64,000 nt of DNA from DASYTH01 sp035942955. Lineage in GTDB: Bacteria > Actinomycetota > Actinomycetes > Mycobacteriales > Pseudonocardiaceae. Numbering within the stretch: the first letter of the stretch is position 1; the number at the start of each line of letters is the position of its first letter. The position numbers were made by a program, and so were the translations under genes. Where the stretch lies: assembly GCF_035942955.1 (NCBI RefSeq), contig NZ_DASZCQ010000030.1, forward strand, positions 9,085 through 73,084. Reading direction: 5' to 3'. Positions 8,830 to 17,409 of this stretch are shown piece after piece. The notes beneath the pieces were generated by a model. That model ran no database searches. It had not been told where the DNA came from and was given only the letters and a program-made list of their open reading frames with translations.

Positions 8830-9446
8830 TCCGCGTCGCCGTCATCGACAACGACAAGCTCGTCCCGGCCGGCCTGCGCGCCCTGCTCGCCGGTACCACC
8901 GACATCACCCTCCTCCACACCGCCACCACCGTCACCGACTACCTCGCCGCGCAGGCCGCCGGCCCCGCCGCCGATGTCGTCCTGCTCGACCTGCGGTTGG
9001 AGGACGGCACCCACCCGGCCGCCAACGTCGCCGCCCTGCGCGCCACCGGCGCCGCCGTCCTGGTCATCTCGGTGCACGGCGACCGCCGCCACGTCCGCGC
9101 CACCATCCGCGCCGGCGCCTCCGGCTACCTCATCAAGGACGACGACGCCGACAAGCTCGCCGGCGCCATCGGCACCGTCCACTCCGGACACCTGGCGCTG
9201 ACCACCGAGCTCATGACCCTCATCAACGACGACCCACCCGAACTGTCCCCCCAGGAGCTGCACGTCCTCTACCTCTACGGCACCGGCAGCACCCTGGCCG
9301 CCACCGCCCGCCGCCTCGGCATCGCCATCCCCACCGTCCGCTCCTACCTCGACCGAATCCGCGCCAAGTGGGCCGCGACCGACGAACCCGTCGACGACAT
9401 CCGCGCCCTCATCCACGAATACCCCCACCCCGACCCACCCACCTGA
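8826..9446 (+). CDS. Response regulator with LuxR-like HTH
   Basis: The 206-residue protein starts at ATG 8826, overlapping the kinase stop by 4 bp; ATG 8817 is an alternative. The receiver domain has acidic residues near the N-terminus (VIDNDK), the phosphoacceptor Asp55 (VVLLDLRL) and the conserved Lys104 (SGYLIKDD). The C-terminal helix-turn-helix runs LSPQELHVLYLYGTG to TVRSYLDRIRAKW and resembles the LuxR/sigma-region-4 type, though it lacks the classic KEIA segment. It is the output partner of the preceding kinase. Target genes are not evident; the GNAT and molybdate genes downstream are only candidates. Confidence 0.85.
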   Translation: MIRVAVIDNDKLVPAGLRALLAGTTDITLLHTATTVTDYLAAQAAGPAADVVLLDLRLEDGTHPAANVAALRATGAAVLVISVHGDRRHVRATIRAGASGYLIKDDDADKLAGAIGTVHSGHLALTTELMTLINDDPPELSPQELHVLYLYGTGSTLAATARRLGIAIPTVRSYLDRIRAKWAATDEPVDDIRALIHEYPHPDPPT

Positions 9447-9472
9447 CCGCGCGGTGGTGTGTGATCGGGGGT

Positions 9473-10339
9473 ATGGCGGTCGTGTTGGACACGCCGGGTG
9501 TCGGCGGGCTGAGCGAAGCCGTGGCCGTGCTGCGGGAGTGGCAGTACGACGGGGCGCCGATGCAACTGCATCCGGGGGACCTGGGCTGGTTCTGGCGGTT
9601 CGGTGCGCAGGCGACGGCCGCGGCGGTGCGGACCTGGCGCCGGGGCGGGCGGATTCTGGCCGTCGGGCTGCTGGATGAACCCGAGCTGTTGCGGCTGACG
9701 ATCGCGCCGGACGCCGTGCGGGACGAGGAGCTGGCGCGGCGGCTGGTCGACGACGTGACCGAGCCGGCGCGCGGCGTACTGCCCGCGGGGAAGGTGTCCG
9801 TCGAGGCGCCACAGGGCGCGCTGGTCCAGACCCTGCTGTCGGAGGTCGGCTGGAAACCCGACGAGCCGTGGACGCCGCTGCGCCGCGACCTCACGCAGCC
9901 GGTGCCGGACCCGGGCGTGCGGATCGAGGTGATCGGGCCGCGGCAGGCGCAGGTGCGGACCGCGGTGCAGCGGGCATCGTTCGACTCCTCGACGTTCACC
10001 GACGAGCGCTGGCAGGCGATGGCGGCCGGAGTGCCCTACGCCGACGCCCGGTGCCTGGTCGCCTACGACGAGGCGGGCACCGCGGTGGCGGCGGTGACGG
10101 TGTGGTCGGCCGGTCCGGGAAGGCCCGGGTTGCTCGAGCCGATGGGCGTCCACCGCGACCATCGCGGTCACGGCCACGGCACGGCGATCACCCTCGCCGC
10201 GGCGGCCGCACTCCAGCAGCTGGGCTCGTCGAGCGCGATCGTCTGCACCCCGAGCCGCAATGCCGGCGCCGTCGCCACCTACACGTCGGCCGGCTTCCAG
10301 CAACTCCCCGAGGTCCGCGACCGATACCGGGACGCCTAG
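9473..10339 (+). CDS. GNAT-family N-acetyltransferase
   Basis: The 288-residue protein starts at ATG 9473, just after a gggggt ribosome-binding segment. The first 140 residues form an atypical GNAT-like half (RFGAQATAAAVRTW, ILAVGLLDEPELL). The C-terminal half has the acetyl-CoA loop in a slightly unusual form (GVHRDHRGHGHGTAITLAAAAAL) followed by CTPSRNAGAVATYTSAGF, typical of a GNAT C-terminus. It is a tandem-GNAT-type protein. The substrate is unknown. It is followed at some distance by the molybdate operon and does not overlap it. Confidence 0.8.
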   Translation: MAVVLDTPGVGGLSEAVAVLREWQYDGAPMQLHPGDLGWFWRFGAQATAAAVRTWRRGGRILAVGLLDEPELLRLTIAPDAVRDEELARRLVDDVTEPARGVLPAGKVSVEAPQGALVQTLLSEVGWKPDEPWTPLRRDLTQPVPDPGVRIEVIGPRQAQVRTAVQRASFDSSTFTDERWQAMAAGVPYADARCLVAYDEAGTAVAAVTVWSAGPGRPGLLEPMGVHRDHRGHGHGTAITLAAAAALQQLGSSSAIVCTPSRNAGAVATYTSAGFQQLPEVRDRYRDA

Positions 10340-10523
10340 GGCCGGACGGTGGCGTGCCGTCGCGGCACAGCCGCAACAGCCGCTGACGGACGGTGCGATC
10401 GGATATCCGCGAACTCTCCTCCGAATCCGGATCTCATCCCTCGTCTACGGTTGAGGGTCACGATTGGACACGTGATCGCGGTTGGCGATTGAGATCCGTG
10501 TTTGCGTGGCTAGACTGCCTGTC

Positions 10524-10922
10524 ATGCCGAAGCTGCGGATCAGCGAGGCGGCCGCGCTGCTCGGGGTCAGCGACGACACGCTGCGGCGATGGGTCGATCA
10601 GGGACGGCTGCCGGTGGTGCCGGGGGACCACGGGCGCAAGGCGATCGAGGGACACGAGCTGGCCGCGTTCGTCCGGCGGATGGCCGACGCACCGGAGCGG
10701 GGCACCACGGTGGCCGCCTCGGCGCGCAATCGGTTCCGGGGGATCGTCACCGGTGTGGTCAAGGATCGGGTGATGGCCCAGGTCGAGATGCAGGCCGGGC
10801 CGTTTCGGATCGTGTCGCTGATGAGCCGGGAGGCGGCCGATGAGCTCGGCCTGGAGGTGGGCAGTGTCGCGGTCGCCTCGATCAAGTCCACCAACGTCGT
10901 CGTCGAGATACCGGAGGCGTGA
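10524..10922 (+). CDS. HTH-TOBE (Mop) molybdate-responsive regulator or molybdate-binding protein
   Basis: The 132-residue protein starts at ATG 10524. Residues 1-60 are a MerR/excisionase-like helix-turn-helix (LRISEAAALLGVSDDTLRRW). Residues 65-130 are a TOBE/Mop domain (RNRFRGIVTGVVKD ... VASIKSTNVVVE), which binds molybdate or tungstate oxyanions. Its stop codon abuts the modA start, so it leads the mod operon and is likely its regulator or a molybdate buffer. This HTH-TOBE architecture before modABC is common in actinobacteria. Confidence 0.88.
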   Translation: MPKLRISEAAALLGVSDDTLRRWVDQGRLPVVPGDHGRKAIEGHELAAFVRRMADAPERGTTVAASARNRFRGIVTGVVKDRVMAQVEMQAGPFRIVSLMSREAADELGLEVGSVAVASIKSTNVVVEIPEA

Positions 10923-11720
10923 ATGTCCCGCTCGAGCCGTTCGTCCGCGCTGGCCGCCGCGGCTGCCCTGACCCTGGTGGCCTGCGGGTCGAACGACGCC
11001 CCGGCAGCCTCGCGGACCGGCACACCGGGCGGCCCGGCGGCGGTCACCGGCGACATCACCGTGTTTGCCGCGTCGTCGCTGACCGAGACGTTCACCCGGC
11101 TGGGCAAGGACTTCGAGGCGGCCAACCCGGGCGCCAAGGTCACGTTCAACTTCGGTGGCAGCTCGGCGCTGGCCCAGCAGATCAACTCCGGAGCCCCGGC
11201 CGACGTGTTCGCCTCGGCCGCGCCGGCCAACATGAAGCAGGTCAGCGACGCCGGCGGCGTGTCCGGCAGCCCGAAGACGTTCGTGCGGAACAAGCTGCAG
11301 ATCGCCGTCCCCGCGGGCAACCCCGGCAAGGTGACCGGGCTGGCCGACCTCGCCAAGCAGGACCTCAAGATCGCGCTGTGCGCCGAGCAGGTCCCGTGCG
11401 GCGCGGCGGCCAGGAAGGCGCTGCAGGCCGCCGGGGTCACCGCCGCGCCGGACACCTTGGAGCAGGACGTCAAGGCCGTGCTGACCAAGGTTTCCCTCGG
11501 CGAGGTCGACGCCGCGCTGGTGTATCGCACCGATGTCAAGGCCGCCGGCGGCAAGGTCGAGGGCATCGCGTTCCCGGAGGCCGACCAGGCGGTCAACGAC
11601 TACCCGATCGCCACCTTGGCCAAGGCCCCGAACGCCGCCGGCGCCAAGGCGTTCGTCGACTTCGTGCTGTCCGACAAGGGACGTGCGGTGCTCGGCGCGG
11701 CCGGCTTCGACGGTCCGTGA
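10923..11720 (+). CDS. modA: Molybdate ABC transporter, substrate-binding lipoprotein
   Basis: The 265-residue protein has a lipoprotein signal peptide with lipobox LVAC (mature Cys about residue 21). It then shows ModA hallmarks: ITVFAASSLTETF, the oxyanion-binding FGGSSALAQQI and GAPADVFASA segments, and IALCAEQVPCG. It captures molybdate outside the membrane and delivers it to ModBC. It begins immediately after the regulator stop, and its own stop overlaps the modB GTG, consistent with one transcript. Confidence 0.95.
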   Translation: MSRSSRSSALAAAAALTLVACGSNDAPAASRTGTPGGPAAVTGDITVFAASSLTETFTRLGKDFEAANPGAKVTFNFGGSSALAQQINSGAPADVFASAAPANMKQVSDAGGVSGSPKTFVRNKLQIAVPAGNPGKVTGLADLAKQDLKIALCAEQVPCGAAARKALQAAGVTAAPDTLEQDVKAVLTKVSLGEVDAALVYRTDVKAAGGKVEGIAFPEADQAVNDYPIATLAKAPNAAGAKAFVDFVLSDKGRAVLGAAGFDGP

Positions 11721-12538
11721 CCCGGGCCGCGACCCGGCGCCGCACGACGCGGGCACGCGGCCGGCCGCCGGTGGTCCTGGTGTTGCCCGCGGTGCTCGGG
11801 TTGGCGTTCCTGGTGGTGCCGCTGGCCGGGCTGCTGGTCCGCGCCCCATGGACCACGCTGCTCGGTCAGCTGTTCAGCGAGGAGGTCGGGCAGGCGCTGA
11901 CGTTGTCGTTGGTGTGCGCCAGCCTGGCCACGGTGATCTGCCTGGTGCTCGGTGTTCCGCTGGCCTGGCAGCTGGCCCGCGGCGACCTGCCCGGCCGCGG
12001 GGTGCTGCGCGCGCTGGTGACCGTGCCGCTGGTGTTGCCGCCGGTGGTCGGCGGCGTCGCCCTGCTGCTGGTGCTGGGCCGGCGCGGCCTGGTCGGGCAG
12101 TACCTCGACGCCTGGTTCGGCATCTCGCTGCCGTTCACCACCGCGGGTGTGGTGGTGGCGGAAGCCTTCGTGGCGATGCCGTTTCTGGTGATCGCGGTGG
12201 AGGGGGCGTTGCGCGGGGCCGATCCGCGGTTCGAAGAGGCCGCCGCGACGCTGGGGGCGTCGCGGTGGTTGATCTTCCGGCGGGTGACGTTGCCGGCCAT
12301 CGCGCCGGGGGTGGTGGCCGGCACGGTGCTGTGCTGGGCCCGCGCGCTCGGCGAGTTCGGCGCGACGATCACCTTCGCCGGCAACTTCCCGGGCAGGACG
12401 ACCACGATGCCGCTGGCGGTCTACCTGGCGCTGGAAACCGATCCGGGAGCGGCGATCGTGCTGTCCATCGTCCTGCTGATCCTGTCCATCGTGGTGCTCG
12501 TGAGCCTGCGGGACCGGTGGATCGGCGGCGCGGCATGA
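11717..12538 (+). CDS. modB: Molybdate ABC transporter permease
   Basis: The start is assigned to GTG 11717, overlapping modA by 4 bp, because the membrane protein begins there (VTRAATRRRTTRARG). An in-frame extension upstream to 10919 only shadows modA. The 273 residues contain about five to six transmembrane helices. The cytoplasmic EAA loop (EEAAATLGASRWLIFRRVTLP) couples the permease to the ATPase. It forms the inner-membrane channel of ModABC. The stop overlaps modC by 4 bp. Confidence 0.93.
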   Translation: MTRAATRRRTTRARGRPPVVLVLPAVLGLAFLVVPLAGLLVRAPWTTLLGQLFSEEVGQALTLSLVCASLATVICLVLGVPLAWQLARGDLPGRGVLRALVTVPLVLPPVVGGVALLLVLGRRGLVGQYLDAWFGISLPFTTAGVVVAEAFVAMPFLVIAVEGALRGADPRFEEAAATLGASRWLIFRRVTLPAIAPGVVAGTVLCWARALGEFGATITFAGNFPGRTTTMPLAVYLALETDPGAAIVLSIVLLILSIVVLVSLRDRWIGGAA

Positions 12539-13587
12539 CCCTCAAGGCCGAGCTGATGATCGCCCGGGACTCCGGGTTCCGGGTGGAGTTGGACCTGTCG
12601 GTCTCGCCCGGCGAGGTGGTCGCGCTGCTCGGCCCGAACGGCGCCGGCAAGACCACGGCGCTGCGTGCGCTGGCCGGGCTGCTTCCGTTGTCCGGTGGGC
12701 ACATTCGGCTCGACGAGCTGGTCTGGGACGAACCGCCGGGCGTGTTCGTGCCGGCTCAGGCCCGCAGCGCCGGCGTGATGTTCCAGGACTACCTGCTGTT
12801 CCAACACATGTCCGCCTTGGAGAATGTCGCATTTGGACTGCGGGCCCGCGGCGTCGACCGAAAGGCCGCCCGGGCCGCAGCGCGGCAGTGGCTGGACAAG
12901 GTCGGCCTCGCCGAGCACACCCAGACCCGACCCGGGGCGCTGTCCGGCGGCCAGGCCCAACGCGTCGCGCTGGCCAGGGCGCTGGCCACCGATCCCGACG
13001 CGCTGCTGCTCGACGAGCCGCTGGCCGCCCTTGACGCCAGCACCCGCGTGCAGATCCGCTCCGAGCTCGGCCGCCACCTCGACGACTACCCCGGCCACAC
13101 CGTGCTGGTCACCCACGACCCGCTCGACGCCATGGTCCTCGCCGACCAACTCGTGATCATCGAGCACGGCACGATCGTCCAAAAAGGACCACCGGCCGCG
13201 GTGGCCCGGCAGCCACGCACCGACTACGTCGCCCAGCTCGTCGGCCTCAACCTCTACCGCGGCACCGCCACCGGCACCGCGGTCGCCCTGCGCGACGGTG
13301 GCGGGCTCACCATCGCCGAACCCGCCACCGGCCCGGTCTACCTGGCCTTCCCGCCGACCGCGGTCAGCCTGCACCCCGAGCAACCCGCCGGCAGCCCGCG
13401 CAACAGCTGGCCGGTCACCGTCGCCCACGTCGAGCAGCACGCCCACACCGTCCGGGTCCGCCTCGACGGCACCCCACCCGTCCTCGCCGACGTCACCCCC
13501 GCCGTGATCGCCGAACTGCACCTGGTCCCCGGCACCCCGCTGTGGGCAACCGTCAAGGCCACCGAGATCACCACCTACCCCACCTGA
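12535..13587 (+). CDS. modC: Molybdate ABC transporter ATPase
   Basis: The 350-residue protein shows Walker A (GPNGAGKTT, about residues 35-43), a Q-loop in FQDYLLFQ, the ABC signature LSGGQAQRVALARAL, Walker B LLLDEPLAAL and a switch His in VTHD. The C-terminal 100 residues form a TOBE-type regulatory domain (PVTVAHVEQHAHTVRV). It energises molybdate uptake with ModA and ModB. The last gene of the mod operon; the stop at 13587 is followed by an intergenic region. Confidence 0.95.
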   Translation: MTLKAELMIARDSGFRVELDLSVSPGEVVALLGPNGAGKTTALRALAGLLPLSGGHIRLDELVWDEPPGVFVPAQARSAGVMFQDYLLFQHMSALENVAFGLRARGVDRKAARAAARQWLDKVGLAEHTQTRPGALSGGQAQRVALARALATDPDALLLDEPLAALDASTRVQIRSELGRHLDDYPGHTVLVTHDPLDAMVLADQLVIIEHGTIVQKGPPAAVARQPRTDYVAQLVGLNLYRGTATGTAVALRDGGGLTIAEPATGPVYLAFPPTAVSLHPEQPAGSPRNSWPVTVAHVEQHAHTVRVRLDGTPPVLADVTPAVIAELHLVPGTPLWATVKATEITTYPT

Positions 13588-13926
13588 CCGGAAAGCCCCC
13601 ATGCCGCGCCTGGTTGTTGACGCTGTAGTGGGGTACAGGGTTGATGATGGGGCATGCGGACCAAACCTGCCGCTCGAGGTTGGGTCGGGGGCTGGCCGAT
13701 GAATGGTCAATTATGCGCCGGAGCTGCCGGCGGCGCCGATGGTTTACGCGATAGGCTGCGTCGGCTAGGCAGGAAAGTGCGCCCTTGAATCCGGTTTGTC
13801 GGCGATCCGGGGTCGCGTACGTCTGGGGAGAGCAACCATGCCAGAAGTCCGATTATGCGGTTCGGACGGCCTTCATTAGTCCTGGATCACACCGTACCGG
13901 TCGCGACAGCAGGGGGACTGAAGAGC
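13588..13926. other. Intergenic before the cluster regulator
   Basis: This stretch of about 340 bp lies between modC and the StrR-type regulator. It is less GC-rich than its surroundings and presumably holds the regulator promoter. I see no coding region, tRNA or clear terminator hairpin. Confidence 0.4.
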
Positions 13927-14919
13927 ATGGTTCATGAGGTACGAACACGGGAAACAGTGCCCGTCGATCGGCTGCTGCCCGCCGATTCTCCCCGTTTGGC
14001 CGGGCAGGACACCACCCATGTCGGGTTGCTCGCGCAAATAGCGATCGGGCTGCCGCCCATTCTTGTGCACCGCGAGACCATGCGCGTCATCGACGGGATG
14101 CACCGGCTGGAGGCCGCGATCCTGCGCGGCGCCCGCGATATCGAGGTGCAGTATTTCGAGGGGAGCGAGCACGACGCGTTCCTGCTGGCGGTCCGGGCGA
14201 ACACCACGCACGGGTTGCCGCTGTCGCTCGCCGATCGGGAGGCGGCCGCGATCCGTATCGCCACCGTCCATCCCGAGTGGGCCGACCGGGTCATCGCCGA
14301 GATCGTCGGTCTGGCCGCGACCACGATCGGCGCCCTCCGCCGGCGCCATCCGCAGCAGCTGGCGCTGTCGACCATCCGGGTGGGCAAGGACGGCAAGGTC
14401 CGGCCGCTCAACGGCGCCGAGGGGCGGCGGCGGGCCAGCGAGGTGATCGCCGAACGTCCCGACGCCTCGCTCCGTGAGGTGGCCAGGGCGGCCGGGATCT
14501 CGGTGGGCACCGCCCGGGACGTCCGCGAGCGGATGCGCCGCGGGCAGAGCCCGATCCCGGACAGCGTGGCGCCGCGCCAGGCGGATGGCCAGGCGCCGCG
14601 ACCGCAACCCACCGAAGGCCCGGCCGACCCGCGGAACCGGCAACTCGCGCCCGCGGACCGGCTGTCCGCCCTGCGAACCCTGCAGCGGGACCCGTCGCTG
14701 CGGTTCACCGAGGCGGGCCGCTCCTTGCTGCGCCGCCTCGATCTGCACACGCTCAGCCCGGACGCCTGCGAGAGCTTCCTCGACGCGATCCCCCCGCACT
14801 GCGCGCACGTGGTGGCGGATCTGGCCGGCGCATGCGGGGAGGCGTGGCTGCAGTTCGCCGCGAAAGTGAAGGATCGCGTGCGAACCGGGAACGTGCAACC
14901 CGTCAGCTCGAACGGTTGA
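13927..14919 (+). CDS. StrR-type (ParB-like) cluster-situated transcriptional activator
   Basis: The 330-residue protein starts at ATG 13927, preceded by a ggggga ribosome-binding segment; an in-frame extension to 13855 is less likely. The N-terminal ParB-like domain reads VPVDRLLPADSPRLAG, then LPPILVHRETMRVIDGMHRLEAA, closely matching the StrR/NovG/TeiR family that activates antibiotic clusters. A helix-turn-helix follows (SLREVARAAGISVGTARDVRERM) and then a Pro/Gln linker and helical C-terminus. The family binds inverted repeats upstream of biosynthetic promoters. It sits at the left boundary of the fluorinase cluster, converging on the decarboxylase gene with a 17-bp 3' overlap, and is the best candidate for its pathway activator. 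Confidence 0.85.
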   Translation: MVHEVRTRETVPVDRLLPADSPRLAGQDTTHVGLLAQIAIGLPPILVHRETMRVIDGMHRLEAAILRGARDIEVQYFEGSEHDAFLLAVRANTTHGLPLSLADREAAAIRIATVHPEWADRVIAEIVGLAATTIGALRRRHPQQLALSTIRVGKDGKVRPLNGAEGRRRASEVIAERPDASLREVARAAGISVGTARDVRERMRRGQSPIPDSVAPRQADGQAPRPQPTEGPADPRNRQLAPADRLSALRTLQRDPSLRFTEAGRSLLRRLDLHTLSPDACESFLDAIPPHCAHVVADLAGACGEAWLQFAAKVKDRVRTGNVQPVSSNG

Positions 14920-15871
14920 ACAACCGCTCGGCGAACCACGAAATGGTGCGCTCTAGGCCCTGGGTCAGGCTCGTCTCCGGTTTCCAGCCCAGCAGTGAAT
15001 GGGCCAGGGAAATGTCCGGCCGGCGCACGTTCGGATCGTCGACGGGCCGGTCGACGAACTCGATGCCGGACGACGACCCGGTCAGGTCGCGAATTCTGCT
15101 GGCCAGGTCGAGAATGGACAGCTCGTCCGGGCTGCCGATGTTCACCGGTCCCGGATGCGGGCTCTCGGCAAGGGCGAGAATGCCGGCCACCGTGTCGTCG
15201 ACGTAGCAGAGGGACCGGGTATGCCGGCCGTCGCCGGTCACCGTGATCGGTTCGCCGCGCAGGGCCTGGCGGATGAACGTGGGAACCGCCCGGCCGTCGT
15301 CGGTCCGCATCCACGGGCCGTACGTGTTGAAGATCCGGACGATGGCCGTGTCCACGCCGTAGGTTTTCCGGTTGGCGACGGTGAGCGCCTCGGCGAAGCG
15401 CTTGGCCTCGTCGTAGACGCTCCGCGGACCGACGGGATTCACGTTTCCCCAGTAGGTCTCCCGTTGCGGATGCTCGAGCGGATCTCCGTACACCTCGGAC
15501 GTGGACGCCAGAACGAACCTGGCGGCCTTCTCCCGGGCGAGGGTCAGCGCGTTCACCGTGCCCTGGCTTCCGACCAGCAGAGTGTCGATGGGGTGTCGCA
15601 GGTAATCCGGTGGAGACGCCGGTGAGGCGAAGTGGAGGACCAGGTCGACCGGTCCTTCGATATCGATGGAAGCGACGACATCCTGGTCGACCAATTGAAA
15701 GCCCGAGTGCTCCGCGAGCCGTCGCACGTTGGCCGTCGAGCCGGTCACCAGATTGTCCACACAGACCACGTCGACCCCGCCGGCCAGCAGGCGCGCACAC
15801 AGATGTGAGCCGAGGAACCCGGCGCCACCGGTCACCACGGCACGGCGAAACGAGCGCGACGGAATTGCCAT
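14903..15871 (-). CDS. UDP-glucuronate decarboxylase-like NAD-dependent SDR
   Basis: The 322-residue extended SDR has the NAD motif TGGAGFLGSH (residues 14-23). Its active-site region is typical of UDP-xylose synthase: HFASPASPPDYLRHP, STSEVYGDPLEHPQ and YDEAK (Tyr153, Lys157). UXS enzymes oxidise UDP-glucuronate at C4, decarboxylate, then reduce to UDP-xylose. UDP-glucose 6-dehydrogenase encoded at 17402 would supply the substrate. It is divergent from the UGM-like flavoprotein gene, with a 107-bp shared promoter region. A dTDP-glucose 4,6-dehydratase is less likely because of the SPASPPDY segment. Confidence 0.85.
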   Translation of the reverse strand: MAIPSRSFRRAVVTGGAGFLGSHLCARLLAGGVDVVCVDNLVTGSTANVRRLAEHSGFQLVDQDVVASIDIEGPVDLVLHFASPASPPDYLRHPIDTLLVGSQGTVNALTLAREKAARFVLASTSEVYGDPLEHPQRETYWGNVNPVGPRSVYDEAKRFAEALTVANRKTYGVDTAIVRIFNTYGPWMRTDDGRAVPTFIRQALRGEPITVTGDGRHTRSLCYVDDTVAGILALAESPHPGPVNIGSPDELSILDLASRIRDLTGSSSGIEFVDRPVDDPNVRRPDISLAHSLLGWKPETSLTQGLERTISWFAERLFNRSS

Positions 15872-15978
15872 ACGTCAATCATGCGGCGCCGTTCGACTCG
15901 CACGCAAGGTGGCCGGTGTTGTCGACATCCGGACCCGCAAGTTAACCTGCATCATCGATCTCGGGGTGGGGACAAGAT

Positions 15979-17409
15979 ATGACGGAAGTTGCGGTTATCG
16001 GCGCGGGTCCGGCCGGGATGACGGCGTCGTACGTACTGGCAAAGAATGGCGTCCCGGTACACCTCTACGAGGCGTCGGCGCAGGTCGGCGGCATGGCCCG
16101 GTCGATTGAGCTGTGGGGCCAGATCGTCGATATCGGGCCGCACCGGTTCTTCACCGGCGACGCCAGAGTGAACGCGTTGTGGCTCGAGCTCGCCGGCAAA
16201 GACTACGAGATGGTGGACCGGCTGACCCGGATATTCTTCCGAAACAAGTTCTACCGATACCCGATCCAGGTCGGGAACGTCCTCCGGAACCTCGGGGTCG
16301 CCGAGTCGGCGCTGTGCGTCGCCAGCTACGTCTGGTGGCGGCTGAAGCCCGGCGGTCGCGACTTGGGCGACACCTTCGAGTCCTGGGTGACGGCCCGTTT
16401 CGGGAAGCGGCTGTACGGGCATTTCTTCAAGACGTACACCGAAAAGCTGTGGGGCATACCCGGATCGGAGCTGTCGTCGGAGTTCGCGGCCCAGCGGATC
16501 GGCGGCCTTTCGCTGTGGGAAGCGGTCAAGCACGCCGTCCTGCCAGGGACCCGGCACGACCACAAGACCCTGGTCGACCAGTTCGCCTACCCCAGTCACG
16601 GCAGCGGGCAGATCTACGAGCGGATGCGCGACCACGTCGAGGCGCAGGGCGGCACCGTGCACCTGCGGACTCCGGTCCATTCCCTCGTCACGTCCGGCAC
16701 GACGGTGACCGGAGTCAGGCTCGCCTCCGGCGAGGTCTGTGAATACGACGAGGTCATCTCCTCGATGCCGCTGACGCTGCTCGTCGACCGCTTCGCCGAC
16801 GTGCCACCTGAGGTGGCCGCCGCCGGCCGGTCGCTGGAGTTCCGCAACACGCTGCTGGTCTACCTCCTGGTCGACGCGGACCGGATATTCCCGGACAACT
16901 GGATCTACGTGCACAGCACCGAGCTGCGGACCGGGCGGATCACCAACTTCCGCAACTGGGTGCCGACCATCAACCGGGGCCGCAAGGAAACCATCCTGGC
17001 GATGGAGTACTGGAGTTTCGACGGCGACGACTGCTGGCACTGGGCCGACGAGCGCCATATCGAGCTGGCCAAGTTGGAGATCGTGAAGACCGGGCTGGTC
17101 GAGGCGGCGCAGATCAAGGACGGTGCGGTCGTCCGCGTCCCCCGCTGCTACCCGGTCTACCGTCGCGATTACCGGCAGGACCTGGCCATCGTCGAGGATT
17201 TCCTGCGGGGCTACGACAATCTTCAGGTCATCGGCCGCTATGGCGCCTTCAAGTACAACAACCAGGACCACAGCATTCTCATGGGCATCCTGGCGGCCAA
17301 CAACATCATCGACGGCGCCCCCAAGCAGGATCTCTGGAACATCAACAGCGACTACGACTACCAGGAGTCCTCGCTGATCACCCAGACGGGGCTGGTGAAG
17401 AATGCTTGA
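15979..17409 (+). CDS. FAD-dependent oxidoreductase, UDP-galactopyranose mutase / amine oxidase-like
   Basis: The 476-residue protein begins with a dinucleotide-binding motif (VAVIGAGPAGMTASYVL) and the flavoprotein segment YEASAQVGGMARS. It then has PHRFFTGD and a C-terminal FAD-contact segment (IGRYGAFKYNNQDHS). The arrangement resembles the UGM/protoporphyrinogen-oxidase superfamily members found in polysaccharide and nucleotide-sugar loci. In UGMs the flavin converts a sugar pyranose to a furanose. That activity is plausible here, next to nucleotide-sugar genes, but cannot be proved from motifs. It overlaps the UDP-glucose dehydrogenase gene by 8 bp. Confidence 0.75.
   Translation: MTEVAVIGAGPAGMTASYVLAKNGVPVHLYEASAQVGGMARSIELWGQIVDIGPHRFFTGDARVNALWLELAGKDYEMVDRLTRIFFRNKFYRYPIQVGNVLRNLGVAESALCVASYVWWRLKPGGRDLGDTFESWVTARFGKRLYGHFFKTYTEKLWGIPGSELSSEFAAQRIGGLSLWEAVKHAVLPGTRHDHKTLVDQFAYPSHGSGQIYERMRDHVEAQGGTVHLRTPVHSLVTSGTTVTGVRLASGEVCEYDEVISSMPLTLLVDRFADVPPEVAAAGRSLEFRNTLLVYLLVDADRIFPDNWIYVHSTELRTGRITNFRNWVPTINRGRKETILAMEYWSFDGDDCWHWADERHIELAKLEIVKTGLVEAAQIKDGAVVRVPRCYPVYRRDYRQDLAIVEDFLRGYDNLQVIGRYGAFKYNNQDHSILMGILAANNIIDGAPKQDLWNINSDYDYQESSLITQTGLVKNA

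Noticed and set aside
15872..15978. StrR-type binding site in the divergent promoter region
   Set aside because: A GTTCGAC and a GTCGAC are present, but spacing and the second half-site do not match the StrR consensus.
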